Assembly: GCA_030695565.1 (NCBI GenBank)
Contig: JAUYRZ010000105.1
Location: 1-64,000 of the forward strand
DNA length: 64,000 nucleotides
Reading direction: 5' to 3'
Source of the DNA: Archangium sp.
Lineage (GTDB): Bacteria; Myxococcota; Myxococcia; Myxococcales; Myxococcaceae
Shown here: in pieces, positions 34,793-43,729 of the stretch
How the letters are laid out: the number at the start of each line of letters is the position of its first letter
How positions within the stretch are numbered: position 1 is the stretch's first letter
Notes under the pieces: generated by a model
What the model saw: the letters and a program-made list of their open reading frames with translations, nothing else
The model's database searches: none
What the model was told of the DNA's origin: nothing
Made by a program: the position numbers and the translations under genes

Positions 34793-36295
34793 TCACTCGA
34801 CCTCGCCGAGGTTTTCCAGATTGGCGAGGAGCCCCCGGCTCATCGAGAAGCAGGGGTGTTCTTTCTCGAAGTACGACGGGATGTCCTGGAGCACCCGGCG
34901 CGCCGCCGCGGTGTTCGGATATTTCTGGTTCATCTCGCGCTGGTAGCTGACCAGCATCAAGGCGCACTTCTTGTCGAGCTCGGGGCGGATCTCCTTCATG
35001 CGCGCGCGGGCGTGCTGGAGCAGCTCGTCGGGGCGGCCCGGCGTGGCCTCGAGCAGCAACCAGGCATCGCGGTACTGCTTCCACGAGCGGAACAGGTTCA
35101 TCGCGCCCACGCCGCGCAGCTCGTAGAGCTTGCCGGCGCGTTCGAGGTCTTCCTTCGCGCGGCGGCCCGCTTCATCGGCGCTCATCTGCGGCACGGGGAT
35201 CACCTCGACCCAGAGATTCCAGATCTTCCAGGGATCGTTCGCCGGCGGGTTGGTCACGTTGTCGAACACCACCTCGTTGGGCTCATTGACCTTCACCTGG
35301 CCCGCGGGGAGCACCACCTCGAGCTGCCGGTTGTCCACGTCGACGGTGTCAGCGGGCACGGTGCTCAGCTGGGTGCCGTTGAGCTCGATGCTCACCTCGT
35401 CTTTGCCGCAGTCGCGCGCCTGGTAGTGCAGCACGCCGACGATCGCGGTGGGCGCGGCGAAGGTGAAGGTGAACGACTTCATGTCGGGCCGGGGAAAGTC
35501 GATGCCGTCGCCTTCGCCGAACGACTCGACGATGGGATCTCCATTGGGCACCAATTCGTCAGGTTCGTTCCTCTTCACGTCGCGGCGCGGAATCATCGCC
35601 GAGACCAGCGCGCCCAACAGGCCGACGATCACCAGTGAGCCGATGAGGCCCACCACGATGCGGGTGGGTTTGGGGAACTCCTGCCAGAGCACCTGCAGCT
35701 TGCCCAGGTTGGAGCGCTGCAGCTCGCGGCGTTCACGCGCCCGATCGGCGGCGGTGGGCAGCAGCGGTGCTTCGTCGACCACCGGCTCGGGCGAGGTGAC
35801 CGGGATCACCTTCGAGGGCTTCCTGAGCACGGCACCCCGCGGTGCGGTCGGCTCGATGGCCTGCCGGCCCGGGTCGGTCGGCTTCCTCGGTTTGGCGACG
35901 CCTGCGACCGCCGGTTTGCGGGGCGGCTTGCCCTGCGGCTTGAGCAGCGTTGCGTTGGGATCTTCGTCGTCGTCTTCGCCCGCGAGGGTGGACGAGGGCC
36001 CCCCGGCAGCCACGAACTCCAGCACCACGCCGCCGATGGCGATCACATCTCCGGCCTCGAGCTGCACGGGCGCCTTGAGCGGGCGATCGTTCAAGGTGGT
36101 GCCGTTGGCGCTCTTGAGATCCTCCACGAAGACGAGGCCCTCTTCTTCGTAGACGCGGGCATGGCTGCGAGAAGACGAAGGGTCCCGAATCACCACGTCG
36201 TTGTCGGCGGTGCGGCCAAGGCGCACCTCGCCGCCGTCGAAGGAGAGATCTTCGGGGGCGTCGTCGCCTTGGGTGACTCGAAGGGTGAATGCCAC
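34793..36295 (-). CDS. FHA-domain membrane protein
   Basis: About 500 residues. Residues 1-90 form a canonical FHA domain that binds phosphothreonine peptides: LGRTADNDVVI, the SRSHARV core (42-48) and LKSANGTTLND. A Pro/Lys-rich linker follows, then one membrane helix (about 225-247, VVGLIGSLVIVGLLGALVSA). The extracytoplasmic part contains beta-sandwich-like segments (FTFTFAAPTAIVGVLHYQAR, VRVNEPNEVVFDNVTNPP-like) and a helical end. GTG 36295 gives MAFTLRVTQGDD, the likely start; an ATG at 36316 adds seven residues. It is divergent from the methyltransferase gene and convergent with the Tad-like cluster. Confidence 0.82.
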   Translation of the reverse strand: MAFTLRVTQGDDAPEDLSFDGGEVRLGRTADNDVVIRDPSSSRSHARVYEEEGLVFVEDLKSANGTTLNDRPLKAPVQLEAGDVIAIGGVVLEFVAAGGPSSTLAGEDDDEDPNATLLKPQGKPPRKPAVAGVAKPRKPTDPGRQAIEPTAPRGAVLRKPSKVIPVTSPEPVVDEAPLLPTAADRARERRELQRSNLGKLQVLWQEFPKPTRIVVGLIGSLVIVGLLGALVSAMIPRRDVKRNEPDELVPNGDPIVESFGEGDGIDFPRPDMKSFTFTFAAPTAIVGVLHYQARDCGKDEVSIELNGTQLSTVPADTVDVDNRQLEVVLPAGQVKVNEPNEVVFDNVTNPPANDPWKIWNLWVEVIPVPQMSADEAGRRAKEDLERAGKLYELRGVGAMNLFRSWKQYRDAWLLLEATPGRPDELLQHARARMKEIRPELDKKCALMLVSYQREMNQKYPNTAAARRVLQDIPSYFEKEHPCFSMSRGLLANLENLGEVE

Positions 36296-36382
36296 GGCCA
36301 AAGGGCAATACAGCAAGACCGTCTGGTCAAGCAGGTCGATACTGCTTTTCGATCAGGGGGCGGGGGCGTAGGCGGTGCGCCC

Positions 36383-37699
36383 GTGGCCGATCAGAACCCG
36401 CCCAGCCCCGCCGGCAGCCCGACCTCGACCGGTACGATCGTGGGCATCGCCTCACGGAAGGCCGCCACGGCCGTGCTCAACGCCCACGTGGCGGTGATCA
36501 AGGGCACCCCGATGCGCCGGGCCATCGGTGAGGCGTTGACCAACGGAGGCAACTTAGGCGGCAAAGAGCGCCGCTTCATCGCGTTTGCCACCCGCGAGCT
36601 GTCCCGCCACCTGCGAAGGCTGAACCTTTCGGCCAGCGCCCGCGGCTACGCCACCTCGAAGCTGCACCTGCCGGAGGACCAGGCGATCTTCCGCTACGCC
36701 ATGTGGCGCCGCGACGTGTGCGGGGCCGGGGTGGAGAAGATCATGACCGAGATCGCCTTGCCCGGGCCCATTCGCCCCCGCGGCATTCCCGACCAGGTCA
36801 TCCGCGCCGAGCTCGAGCGGGTGGTGCAGATCGACTACGGCTCGACGCCGCTCGATCGCGCGGCCAACGAGCACTCCTTCCCCACGTGGCTTGCCGAACG
36901 CATCGCCGCCATCGCCCCCGAAGGCGAGCTCTCGCAGGTGCTGGAGGCGCTCAACCGCGAGCCCACGCTCACCTTCCGGGTGCGGCCGCTGGGCACCCGC
37001 GATGCGCTGGTCAAAGAGCTGCTCGCCAAGAAGCTGGAGGTCGAGGCCTGTGCCGAGCTGCCCGACGCGCTGCGCACCACCGACGACAGCCGGGCCATCT
37101 TCGAGTCACGCTGGATGAAAGAGGGCCGCCTGCAGGTGATGGATCTGGGCAGCCAGCTGCTGGCTGCGTTCTGCCGCGCGCAGCCCGGCCAGACGGTGGT
37201 CGACTATTGCGCGGGCGCGGGGGGCAAGACGCTGGTGCTGGCCGACGCGGTGACCACCACGGGGCGGGTCTTCGCGTGGGATCACAGCGAGAAGCGGCTC
37301 AAAGAAGCGCGCAACCGGGTGGCCGAGCTGCGGCTGCGGCACGTGAGCTTTCCCAGCCCGCCGCGCATCGATCTGGCCGACCTCGTGTTGGTCGACGCGC
37401 CGTGCAGCGGCACCGGCACCCTGGGCCGGGAGCCCGATCAGAAGTGGAAGCTGAGCCCCAGGCAGATCGACGAGCTCGCCGTCACCCAGCTGGGCATCTT
37501 GAAAGACGTGAGCAAGCAGCTGAAGCGGGGCGGGGTGATCGTCTACGGCACCTGCTCGGTTCTGCGCGACGAGAACGAGGGCGTGGTGGAGCGTTTCGTG
37601 GCCGCCCAGCCGGAGTTCAAGCTCGAAGAGTCCTTGAGGGTCTGGCCCCACCGGCTGGAGGGGGGCGGCTTCTTCGGCGCGCGGCTCATCAAGTCCTGA
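36383..37699 (+). CDS. RsmB/Nop2-type RNA m5C methyltransferase
   Basis: A 438-residue SAM-dependent methyltransferase making 5-methylcytosine in RNA, most likely rRNA. The N-terminal helical part resembles the NusB-like region. The Rossmann motif is VVDYCAGAGGKTLVLADA; the two catalytic cysteines lie in DAPCSGTGTLGREPDQKW (motif IV) and YGTCSVL (motif VI). The C-terminus lacks the PUA domain of RsmF. GTG 36383 is the chosen start; GTG or ATG codons further in could also serve. The next gene follows after about 40 bases. Confidence 0.9.
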   Translation: MADQNPPSPAGSPTSTGTIVGIASRKAATAVLNAHVAVIKGTPMRRAIGEALTNGGNLGGKERRFIAFATRELSRHLRRLNLSASARGYATSKLHLPEDQAIFRYAMWRRDVCGAGVEKIMTEIALPGPIRPRGIPDQVIRAELERVVQIDYGSTPLDRAANEHSFPTWLAERIAAIAPEGELSQVLEALNREPTLTFRVRPLGTRDALVKELLAKKLEVEACAELPDALRTTDDSRAIFESRWMKEGRLQVMDLGSQLLAAFCRAQPGQTVVDYCAGAGGKTLVLADAVTTTGRVFAWDHSEKRLKEARNRVAELRLRHVSFPSPPRIDLADLVLVDAPCSGTGTLGREPDQKWKLSPRQIDELAVTQLGILKDVSKQLKRGGVIVYGTCSVLRDENEGVVERFVAAQPEFKLEESLRVWPHRLEGGGFFGARLIKS

Positions 37700-37742
37700 T
37701 ACCGTCGCGGCCCCCTCATTCTCCCTGGAGGCCTTGAAGCCC

Positions 37743-38153
37743 GTGCCCGAACGACTCCAACCGCAGCCCCCGCAGAACGCCGAGATGCTCAGGCAGATTC
37801 AGGCCGCCTGGGAAGAAGCGCAGGCCCAGCTCCACGTGCTCAAGTCGCAGGTCGAACACGCGGCGGCGATGGCGCAGGCGAAGGTCGGCTCGAACATGCT
37901 CGACCGCGACCTCGACCGGGCCTACCGCGATCTGGGCGAGGCGGTGTGGGCCGAGGTCAGCAAGGGCAAGCTGGTGCTGCCCGCCAACCTGACCGCCGTG
38001 CGCAAGCTGCTCGAAGGGGTGACCCAGAAGATCCGCACCCAGAACAACTCGATCAACGACTTGCTGGCCGAGGGCGCCGATATCGCCAAGCGCCTTCAGG
38101 AAAAAATGTCGGCTGCGTCGAAAGGTGTGGCGGGCGCACCCAAGAAGCGATAA
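37743..38153 (+). CDS. coiled-coil hypothetical protein
   Basis: A 136-residue, nearly all-helical protein with no signal or membrane segment. QAAWEEAQAQLHVLKSQVEHA and TQKIRTQNNSINDLLAEGADI are amphipathic and probably coiled coils. GGAGG at 37727-37731 is 11 bases before the GTG at 37743 and only two before the TTG at 37734, so I prefer 37743. It may be a small cytoplasmic regulator. It ends 25 bases before tRNA-Ala. Confidence 0.7.
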   Translation: MPERLQPQPPQNAEMLRQIQAAWEEAQAQLHVLKSQVEHAAAMAQAKVGSNMLDRDLDRAYRDLGEAVWAEVSKGKLVLPANLTAVRKLLEGVTQKIRTQNNSINDLLAEGADIAKRLQEKMSAASKGVAGAPKKR

Positions 38154-38178
38154 CTCCGCGCCCGCAAAGCAGCAACCC

Positions 38179-38251
38179 GGGGCTATAGCTCAGCTGGGAG
38201 AGCACCTGAATGGCATTCAGGGGGTCAACGGTTCGATCCCGTTTAGCTCCA
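38179..38251 (+). tRNA. tRNA-Ala (anticodon GGC)
   Basis: A 73-base cloverleaf. Acceptor stem GGGGCTA/TAGCTCC has the G3-U70 pair that is the alanine identity element. The D-arm is GCTC...GAGC, the anticodon stem CCTGA/TCAGG encloses loop ATGGCAT (anticodon GGC), and the T-arm is AACGG-TTCGATC-CCGTT. Discriminator A; CCA is not encoded. It is followed by an intrinsic terminator. Confidence 0.97.
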
Positions 38252-38267
38252 CAGAAGTGAAATCGAA

Positions 38268-38300
38268 GGGCCTCGGTGATGAACCGAGGCCCTTTTTCTT
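38268..38300 (+). terminator. intrinsic terminator after tRNA-Ala
   Basis: GGGCCTCGGT at 38268-38277 pairs perfectly with ACCGAGGCCC at 38283-38292 around a five-base loop. TTTTTCTTT follows directly. This is a complete rho-independent terminator for the plus-strand tRNA transcript. Confidence 0.95.
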
Positions 38301-38320
38301 TGCCCCTCACGGGACCCCCA

Positions 38321-38355
38321 AGAAAAAGGCCCCCTGGAGAAATCCAGAGGGCCTT
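38321..38355 (-). terminator. intrinsic terminator for the FKBP operon
   Basis: AAGGCCCCCTGGA at 38326-38338 pairs with TCCAGAGGGCCTT at 38343-38355, one mismatch, GAAA loop. On the minus strand the stem is followed by TTTTTCTT. It ends the transcript of the FKBP and aldolase genes, and sits 20 bases from the opposing terminator. Confidence 0.92.
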
Positions 38356-38379
38356 CGAACTTCGGGAGTCTGACCGCGC

Positions 38380-39201
38380 TTACTTGGTGGGCAGCGGAGG
38401 AGGCGGCGTCGCGCCCGTGGGCATTCCCGGGGGAGGCGTCGGATCCTTGATCGCCAGCAGCTCGACCTCGAACACCAGCGTCGCGCCGCCGGGGATGTTG
38501 GCCCCGGCCCCGCGATCGCCGTAGGCGATGTCAGCGGGGCACACGAGCTTCGACTTGCCGCCGACCTTCATCTTCGCCACGCCCTCGGTCCAGCACTTGA
38601 TCACGCCGTTGAGCGGGAACTCGGTGGGCTGGCCGCGCTTGTAGCTGGAGTCGAACTCGGTGCCGTCGATGAGGGTGCCCTTGTAGTGCACGCTGACCGT
38701 GTCGGTGGCGGCGGGCTGCTTGCCCTTGCCGGCGACGGTCTCGACGTAGATGAGGCCAGAGGGGAGCTTGGTGGCGCCCTTCTCCTTGGCGGCCTTGGCG
38801 GCGAACTCGGTGCCCTTCTTCTTCTCGCCTTCGGCCTTCGCGGTCTGCTTCTCGTTGAGCAGCTGCTCGACCTTGGGGCCGTACTCCTCCAGCTTGACCG
38901 CGAGCTCCTTGCCCAGGGTGGCGTCTTTCATGCCTTTGACGACCTCCTCGAGATCTTCAGGGCTGAAGCCAGCGGCCTTCACCGGGGTGCGCTCGGCGAT
39001 CAGCGCACCGAACGCGTACATCGCCTTTTGCTTGTCCTCCGCGCTCAGAGGAGGCGGCGGGGGAGGCGGGGTGACCGCGGGGGGCGTCACGGCGGTGTTG
39101 GTGTTGACCGCGGCGCCGGCGGCGTCGGGCTTGCTCTCCGAGGGGCACGCGGTGAGAACCAGCGCGCTGCCGATCAGGATCGAACGGAAGGTGGTCTTCA
39201 C
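38380..39201 (-). CDS. FKBP-type peptidyl-prolyl isomerase lipoprotein
   Basis: A 273-residue protein: lipoprotein signal (MKTTFRSILIGSALVLTAC, Cys19), a Pro-rich spacer, a helical N-terminal domain (about 55-145), and an FKBP domain at the end with VSVHYKGTLIDGTEFDSS, EFPLNGVIKCWTEG and ANIPGGATLVFEVEL. FKBPs speed folding of exported proteins. The two domain cysteines in KCWTEG and LVCPADIAYG are shared with the tandem copy upstream. The start overlaps that copy's stop by four bases. It should act in the periplasm. Confidence 0.92.
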   Translation of the reverse strand: MKTTFRSILIGSALVLTACPSESKPDAAGAAVNTNTAVTPPAVTPPPPPPPLSAEDKQKAMYAFGALIAERTPVKAAGFSPEDLEEVVKGMKDATLGKELAVKLEEYGPKVEQLLNEKQTAKAEGEKKKGTEFAAKAAKEKGATKLPSGLIYVETVAGKGKQPAATDTVSVHYKGTLIDGTEFDSSYKRGQPTEFPLNGVIKCWTEGVAKMKVGGKSKLVCPADIAYGDRGAGANIPGGATLVFEVELLAIKDPTPPPGMPTGATPPPPLPTK

Positions 39202-39935
39202 TGGGGGGCCGCCTTTCCGGCGATGCTGATGAGCTCGACCTCGAAGTTGAGGACCGAGTTCGGGGGGATGGTGCCACCCGCGCCGCGCTCGCCGTAGGCG
39301 ATGTCAGACGGGCACACGAGCTTCGCCTTGCCGCCGACCTTCATCTTGGCGACGCCTTCGGTCCAGCACTTGATGACGCCGGAGAGAGGGAACTCAGCGG
39401 GCGTGCCGCGCTTGAAGCTCGAGTCGAACTCCGTGCCGTTCACCAGGGTGCCGCGGTAGTGCACCTTCACCGTGTCGGCAGGCGAGGGCTGCGCGCCCGT
39501 GCCGGCCTGGGTCTCGAAGTAGATGAGGCCCGAGGCGGTCTTCTGGGCGCCCGGCGCCTTGGCCTGCTCCTCGAGGTACGTCTGGCCCTTCGCCTTCTCC
39601 TGCTCGCCTTTGATCTTCGCCCGCTCTTTGAGGAACTGGTCGACCTTGGGCATGTTCTCCGCGGTGGGGACCTTGAGTTCCTTGCCGAGGGTGGCGTCGG
39701 TGAAGCCGGCCATCACTTCGGCGAGCTCTGCCTCATCGAGGCCGGCCTGCGCCAGCGGGGTGCGCTGCGCGACCATCGCGCCGAGCGCGTAGAGCACCTT
39801 CTTGCGCTCTTCAGGGGTGAGGGGACCAGGCTTGGCGGCGACGGGGGCGTCGGCCGGAGCAGCCTTCTCCTTCGGGGGCGGGGCGGCAAAAGCGACCGAG
39901 CCCGTCAGGCACAGCACGGCAATCAGCTTCTTCAC
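39198..39935 (-). CDS. FKBP-type peptidyl-prolyl isomerase, exported
   Basis: A 245-residue protein with a signal peptide (MKKLIAVLCLTGSVAFA) and no lipobox, a helical dimerisation-like part (about 35-125), then an FKBP domain with VKVHYRGTLVNGTEFDSS, EFPLSGVIKCWTEG and GTIPPNSVLNFEVEL. The layout is FkpA/Mip-like. It is a tandem duplicate of the next gene, sharing the extra Cys pair. The GTG at 39935 is the start; no strong ribosome-binding site is seen. It begins 47 bases below the aldolase gene on the same strand. Confidence 0.92.
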   Translation of the reverse strand: MKKLIAVLCLTGSVAFAAPPPKEKAAPADAPVAAKPGPLTPEERKKVLYALGAMVAQRTPLAQAGLDEAELAEVMAGFTDATLGKELKVPTAENMPKVDQFLKERAKIKGEQEKAKGQTYLEEQAKAPGAQKTASGLIYFETQAGTGAQPSPADTVKVHYRGTLVNGTEFDSSFKRGTPAEFPLSGVIKCWTEGVAKMKVGGKAKLVCPSDIAYGERGAGGTIPPNSVLNFEVELISIAGKAAPQ

Positions 39936-39982
39936 GGTGGTTGTCTCTCTCGTTGTTTGGGACTGCGGGGGAATTGTGAAGC

Positions 39983-40897
39983 TCAGCTCTTGAAGACGTT
40001 CATCACGTCTTTGAGCAACTGAATCGACTCGGCGCGGGGGCGCTGGAAGGCGTTGCGGCCCATGATCGAACCGAAGCCGCCGCCGTCCTTGATGCCCTTG
40101 ATCTCTTCGAGCAGCGCGGGGGTCTCCTTCGATTCGCCGCCCGAGAAGATCACGATGCGCTTGCCGTTGAACGAGCTCTGCACCACGTGGCGCACGCGAT
40201 CGGCCATCGTCTTGGTGGGGATCGAGTACTTCTCGAACACCTTCTTGGCTTCGGCCTGCTCGATGAAGTCCTTCGGGGGCTTGACCTTGATCACGTGCGC
40301 GCCGAGCTGCGCCGAGATCTGCGCCGCGTAGGCCACCACGTCGACGGCGGTCTCGCCGTCTTTCGACATGTTGCCCCGGGGGTAGGCCCACAACACGGTG
40401 GGCAGACCGGCGGCCTTCGCTTCGGCGATCAGATCACGCAGGTCCTGGTACTGCTGATTGCGCGCCGAGGAGCCGGGATAAATCGTGTAGCCGATGGCCG
40501 AGCAGCCCAGGCGCACGGCGTCTTTCACGCTGCCGGTGAGCGCCGACATCGGCTCGACCTTCGACAACGAGTCTGAGTTGTTCAGCTTGAGGATGAGCGG
40601 GATCTCGCCCATCAGCTTGCCGGCGACGGCCTCGAGGAAACCCAGCGGCGCCGCGTAGGCGTTGCAGCCCGAGTCGATGGCCAGCTGCGCGTGGTAGTCG
40701 GGATCGTAGCCAGCCGGGTTGGGCTGGAAGCTGCGCGCGGGGCCGTGTTCGAAGCCCTGGTCGACGGGGAGAATGACCATCTTCCCCGTGCCGGCGAGCG
40801 TGCCCGTGTTGAGCAAGCGCGCCAGATTCGTCAGGACGCCCGGAGTGTCAGAGGGGTACCAGCTGAGGATCTGCTTGACGCGATCGGTGTGGGACAT
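39983..40897 (-). CDS. fbaB: class I fructose-bisphosphate aldolase (DhnA type)
   Basis: A 304-residue Schiff-base aldolase splitting fructose 1,6-bisphosphate. The pattern ILPVDQGFEHGPARSF and the Lys in HVIKVKPPKDF are those of the FbaB/DhnA family, as is IVIFSGGESKE near the end. No metal-ligand histidines of class II enzymes are seen. It heads the minus-strand run with the two FKBP genes, an unexpected partner set. With pfkA and pyk, it is one of three glycolytic genes in the window. Confidence 0.93.
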   Translation of the reverse strand: MSHTDRVKQILSWYPSDTPGVLTNLARLLNTGTLAGTGKMVILPVDQGFEHGPARSFQPNPAGYDPDYHAQLAIDSGCNAYAAPLGFLEAVAGKLMGEIPLILKLNNSDSLSKVEPMSALTGSVKDAVRLGCSAIGYTIYPGSSARNQQYQDLRDLIAEAKAAGLPTVLWAYPRGNMSKDGETAVDVVAYAAQISAQLGAHVIKVKPPKDFIEQAEAKKVFEKYSIPTKTMADRVRHVVQSSFNGKRIVIFSGGESKETPALLEEIKGIKDGGGFGSIMGRNAFQRPRAESIQLLKDVMNVFKS

Positions 40898-40934
40898 GCC
40901 GGCCGAGATACCGCACTTCGAAAACCCTCAACAC

Positions 40935-41558
40935 TCATTTCGCGGCTGGTGTTGGGGGGGCATTGGCAGCTACCAGCTTGAGGGGGAAGGTGCCCAGGGG
41001 GTTGCCCCCGATGCGAACGAGCACCTGAAATTCGCCCGGGTTGCGCACGCCGGTGGGCTCCCAATCGACCTGCCACTCGGCCTCGTCACCGCTCCCGAAG
41101 CGGATCTCACCCGACGCCTCCATCACGGTGTCGCCGCGCTGATCGAGGATCGCCACTTCGATGCGGGTGTTCTTCCTGGCCGGCGACTTCACCCGAACGA
41201 CTGAGCTGAACTTCTCGGTGGCCAGCGGGTTGCCCGAGACGGTGACCTGGGGAAACGGCGCCGAAGGTTTGGCGCCATCGGGGGCGCGCATGAAGCCCTT
41301 GCCGTGAATGACGCGCACCACCGTGTAGCCCTCGTCGAGGCGGGTGCCGCTGGGGCCCTGCTGCGCTTCGGGCGCTTCTTTGGGCTTCTCCAGCTTCTGA
41401 TCCTTGGGGATGTCCTTGAAGGTGGGGATCCCCAGATCGAGCCTGGGCGCGGTCTCTTTCTTCGAGCCCTTGAGCTTCGGATCTGCGGCCTGGGAAACGA
41501 GGGCCAGCGACATCGACGCGAGGAGCAGAGATCGGAGCATGCGCACGAGACGGAACAT
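40935..41558 (-). CDS. secreted hypothetical protein
   Basis: A 207-residue protein with a signal peptide (MLRSLLLASMSLALVSQA, if started at the internal Met at 41540). After a Lys/Pro-rich linker comes a beta-rich domain with two Ig-like segments (RIEVAILDQRGDTVMEASGE and GVRNPGEFQVLVRIGGNPLG). No enzymatic motif. It is divergent from the TolC-family gene at 41593 and upstream of fbaB by 37 bases. Function unknown. Confidence 0.7.
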   Translation of the reverse strand: MFRLVRMLRSLLLASMSLALVSQAADPKLKGSKKETAPRLDLGIPTFKDIPKDQKLEKPKEAPEAQQGPSGTRLDEGYTVVRVIHGKGFMRAPDGAKPSAPFPQVTVSGNPLATEKFSSVVRVKSPARKNTRIEVAILDQRGDTVMEASGEIRFGSGDEAEWQVDWEPTGVRNPGEFQVLVRIGGNPLGTFPLKLVAANAPPTPAAK

Positions 41559-41592
41559 ACGCCTTGCGCTTCACCTTGGGTCCACTCGGAAG

Positions 41593-43029
41593 ATGGCTCT
41601 TCTTTTCGATGGCCCGCTGCGGCAGAGTGCCCGCGCTTTGCGCCTGATTTCATTCATCATTCTGTTGGCAGCAGCGGGCGTCGAGGCCGCACCACTCTCG
41701 TTGCAGCAGATCATCGACCGGGCGCGGGCGAATGATCACCGCGTGAAAGAGGCGCAGGCGCAGCTGCGCTACTACCGCTCGAAGTACGACGAAGCGCGTT
41801 GGGCCTGGTTCCCCCGCATGGATTCGTACCTCATGATCGCCGGCCCCACGCCCGAGGCGCGCAACGATGCGCTGGGTGGGCCGCCGACCACCCAGTCGAC
41901 GCTCATGTACGATCTCGATTTCGGCCAGCCGGGCGTGATGATGCGCGCGGGGGCCGAAGCGGTGTTGCCCATCTACACGTTCGGAAAACTCGACGCGCTC
42001 GAGGAGGCCGGCCGCAACGGGGTGATCGCGCACGAGGCGCTCACCGTACGCGCGCAAGACGAGTCGGAGTACCAGGCCGCGCAGGCCTATTACGGGTACT
42101 GCCTCGCGAAGCAGGCCAGCGGCGTCGTGGACGACACGATGAAGCGCCTCGACGACGCCGAGAAGACGCTCACCCGGTTGCGCGCCGAAGGCAGCGAGCA
42201 GGTCACCCAGATGGATCTCTACAAGCTCGCTTTCTACAAGGAGCAGGGCGTGGTGCAGCGCCTCTCGGCAGAGAACGGCGCCGGGTTCGCGCTGGCCGCG
42301 ATTCGCCTGCTGATCGCCGCGCAGCCCGACGAGAACATCGAGATTCAGGTCGAGCCGTTGACCGCGACGGACGGTTCGTTGGCGGCGGTCGACAGCTACA
42401 TCATCACCGCCGCGAAATACCGGCCCGAGCTCAAGGCGATCGCCGCGGGGCTCGAAGCGCGCGCGCAAGAAGTGAAGATTCGCGAGGCGATGTACTACCC
42501 GGACTTCGGCATCGCCGGCTTCTTCCGGTGGATGTGGACGACCAGCGCGACGCGGCAGCGGTCTCCGTTTGCGTACGATCCGTACAACGACCTCTCGGCG
42601 GGTGTCGGCCTGGTGATGCGCTACCAGTGGGACTTTCCGCAGAAGAGCATTCACCTCGAGCAGGCGCGTGCCGAGTACGAAAAGATGGAGCACCAACGCG
42701 ATCTGCTCGGCGGCGCGGTGCGGCTGGAGATCGAGAAGAGCTGGGGCGACACCAACCTCGCGATGAAGAAGGCCGAGCGGCAGGGCGAAGCCGAGAAGAA
42801 CGCGCGGCGTTGGGCGAACGCGGCGTACACCTCGTTCGAGCTGGGCACGGGCGACACGCGTGAGCTGGTCGATTCGTTCAGCGCGTACGCCTCATCGAGC
42901 CTGCAGCGGTTGCAGGCGTACCACGACGTGAAAGTGGGCCTGCGAGCGCTCACCCGCGCGGTCGGTCAGCCGATCGAGTTGCAGGCCAAACAAGTCGCGC
43001 CGCCGCCGGTCATGCTCCAGCCCAAATGA
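41593..43029 (+). CDS. TolC-family outer-membrane efflux protein
   Basis: A 478-residue outer-membrane channel protein. A signal peptide (about 10-32, ALRLISFIILLAAAGVEA) precedes LSLQQIIDRARANDHRVKEAQAQL, the standard start of the TolC repeat. Two helical repeat halves follow (about 45-230 and 250-450), typical of an alpha-barrel tunnel. The full length suggests it is intact. No pump or adaptor gene is adjacent, so its partner must be elsewhere. The ATG is preceded by CGGAAG. Confidence 0.88.
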   Translation: MALLFDGPLRQSARALRLISFIILLAAAGVEAAPLSLQQIIDRARANDHRVKEAQAQLRYYRSKYDEARWAWFPRMDSYLMIAGPTPEARNDALGGPPTTQSTLMYDLDFGQPGVMMRAGAEAVLPIYTFGKLDALEEAGRNGVIAHEALTVRAQDESEYQAAQAYYGYCLAKQASGVVDDTMKRLDDAEKTLTRLRAEGSEQVTQMDLYKLAFYKEQGVVQRLSAENGAGFALAAIRLLIAAQPDENIEIQVEPLTATDGSLAAVDSYIITAAKYRPELKAIAAGLEARAQEVKIREAMYYPDFGIAGFFRWMWTTSATRQRSPFAYDPYNDLSAGVGLVMRYQWDFPQKSIHLEQARAEYEKMEHQRDLLGGAVRLEIEKSWGDTNLAMKKAERQGEAEKNARRWANAAYTSFELGTGDTRELVDSFSAYASSSLQRLQAYHDVKVGLRALTRAVGQPIELQAKQVAPPPVMLQPK

Positions 43030-43037
43030 ATGAGGTC

Positions 43038-43058
43038 CCCTCTCTCTTTGGGAGAGGG
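43038..43058. repeat. CCCTCTC hairpin repeat copy
   Basis: CCCTCTC and GAGAGGG pair around a seven-base loop just after the TolC-family stop. It belongs to the same repeat family as the copies at 48454 and 57343. It may stop transcription, though no U-tract follows. Confidence 0.5.
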
Positions 43059-43141
43059 CCAGGGCTTGGTTGCCTTCGCTTTCTGAAACGATCCATCGCG
43101 AACCAAATGAATTATCGCCAACCCTGACCTCACTACGAGGC

Positions 43142-43717
43142 ATGAACCTCCTCGTCCTGGTGCTCCTGGCGCAAGCGCAGCAAGTCTCCACCAAGCTGCC
43201 AGAACCGCCGCCCCGAGAGCCGCCGAAGTGGGAAGTGTTCGCGGGTTTTCAGGGCGGCATCCGGCCCGACTCGCTGGGTGGTGGCGGTGGGGCGTTGATC
43301 GGCGTGAACCGTCAGATCCTGAAATGGCTGCGAGCCGAAGTCTCGGTGGGCCTGGGCATGTACACGCAGCCGATCGACGTGCTGACGATGATTCGACTGG
43401 GCGCGCGGTTCGAGTGGCCGACGCAGGGGCGGCTCAAGCCGTTCCTCCTGTTGAACTTCGCGCACCAGCACGAGGCAGGCTGGGAGCACGTGAAGATGGA
43501 TCCCATTCCCGTGGTGCTGGGGTTGTCTGAGCACGAGAACGGCGTTCACCACCGCAGCGGCCTCGAGACGGGGCTCGGGCTGGTCTACGAACTGCCTGCG
43601 CGAAAGAACTCGCCCATCTCCGGGCGCATCGGGGTGAAGGCGTCGTTCACCGCGCTGCTGGGCGACGGCCCTCCGCGCTACATCGATCTCACGACGCTGG
43701 TCGGGCTCTGCTTCTAA
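43142..43717 (+). CDS. small outer-membrane beta-barrel-like protein
   Basis: A 191-residue protein with a short signal (MNLLVLVLLAQAQQ) and alternating amphipathic strands (WEVFAGFQGGIRPDSLGGGG, LRAEVSVGLGMYTQPI, GRLKPFLLLNFAHQHEAGWE). It ends in Phe (VGLCF), a common outer-membrane insertion signal. A barrel of about eight strands is inferred. It is 112 bases downstream of the TolC-family gene, with a hairpin repeat between them, and directly upstream of the thr region. No function can be assigned. Confidence 0.7.
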   Translation: MNLLVLVLLAQAQQVSTKLPEPPPREPPKWEVFAGFQGGIRPDSLGGGGGALIGVNRQILKWLRAEVSVGLGMYTQPIDVLTMIRLGARFEWPTQGRLKPFLLLNFAHQHEAGWEHVKMDPIPVVLGLSEHENGVHHRSGLETGLGLVYELPARKNSPISGRIGVKASFTALLGDGPPRYIDLTTLVGLCF

Positions 43718-43729
43718 GGAGGGTCCTGG

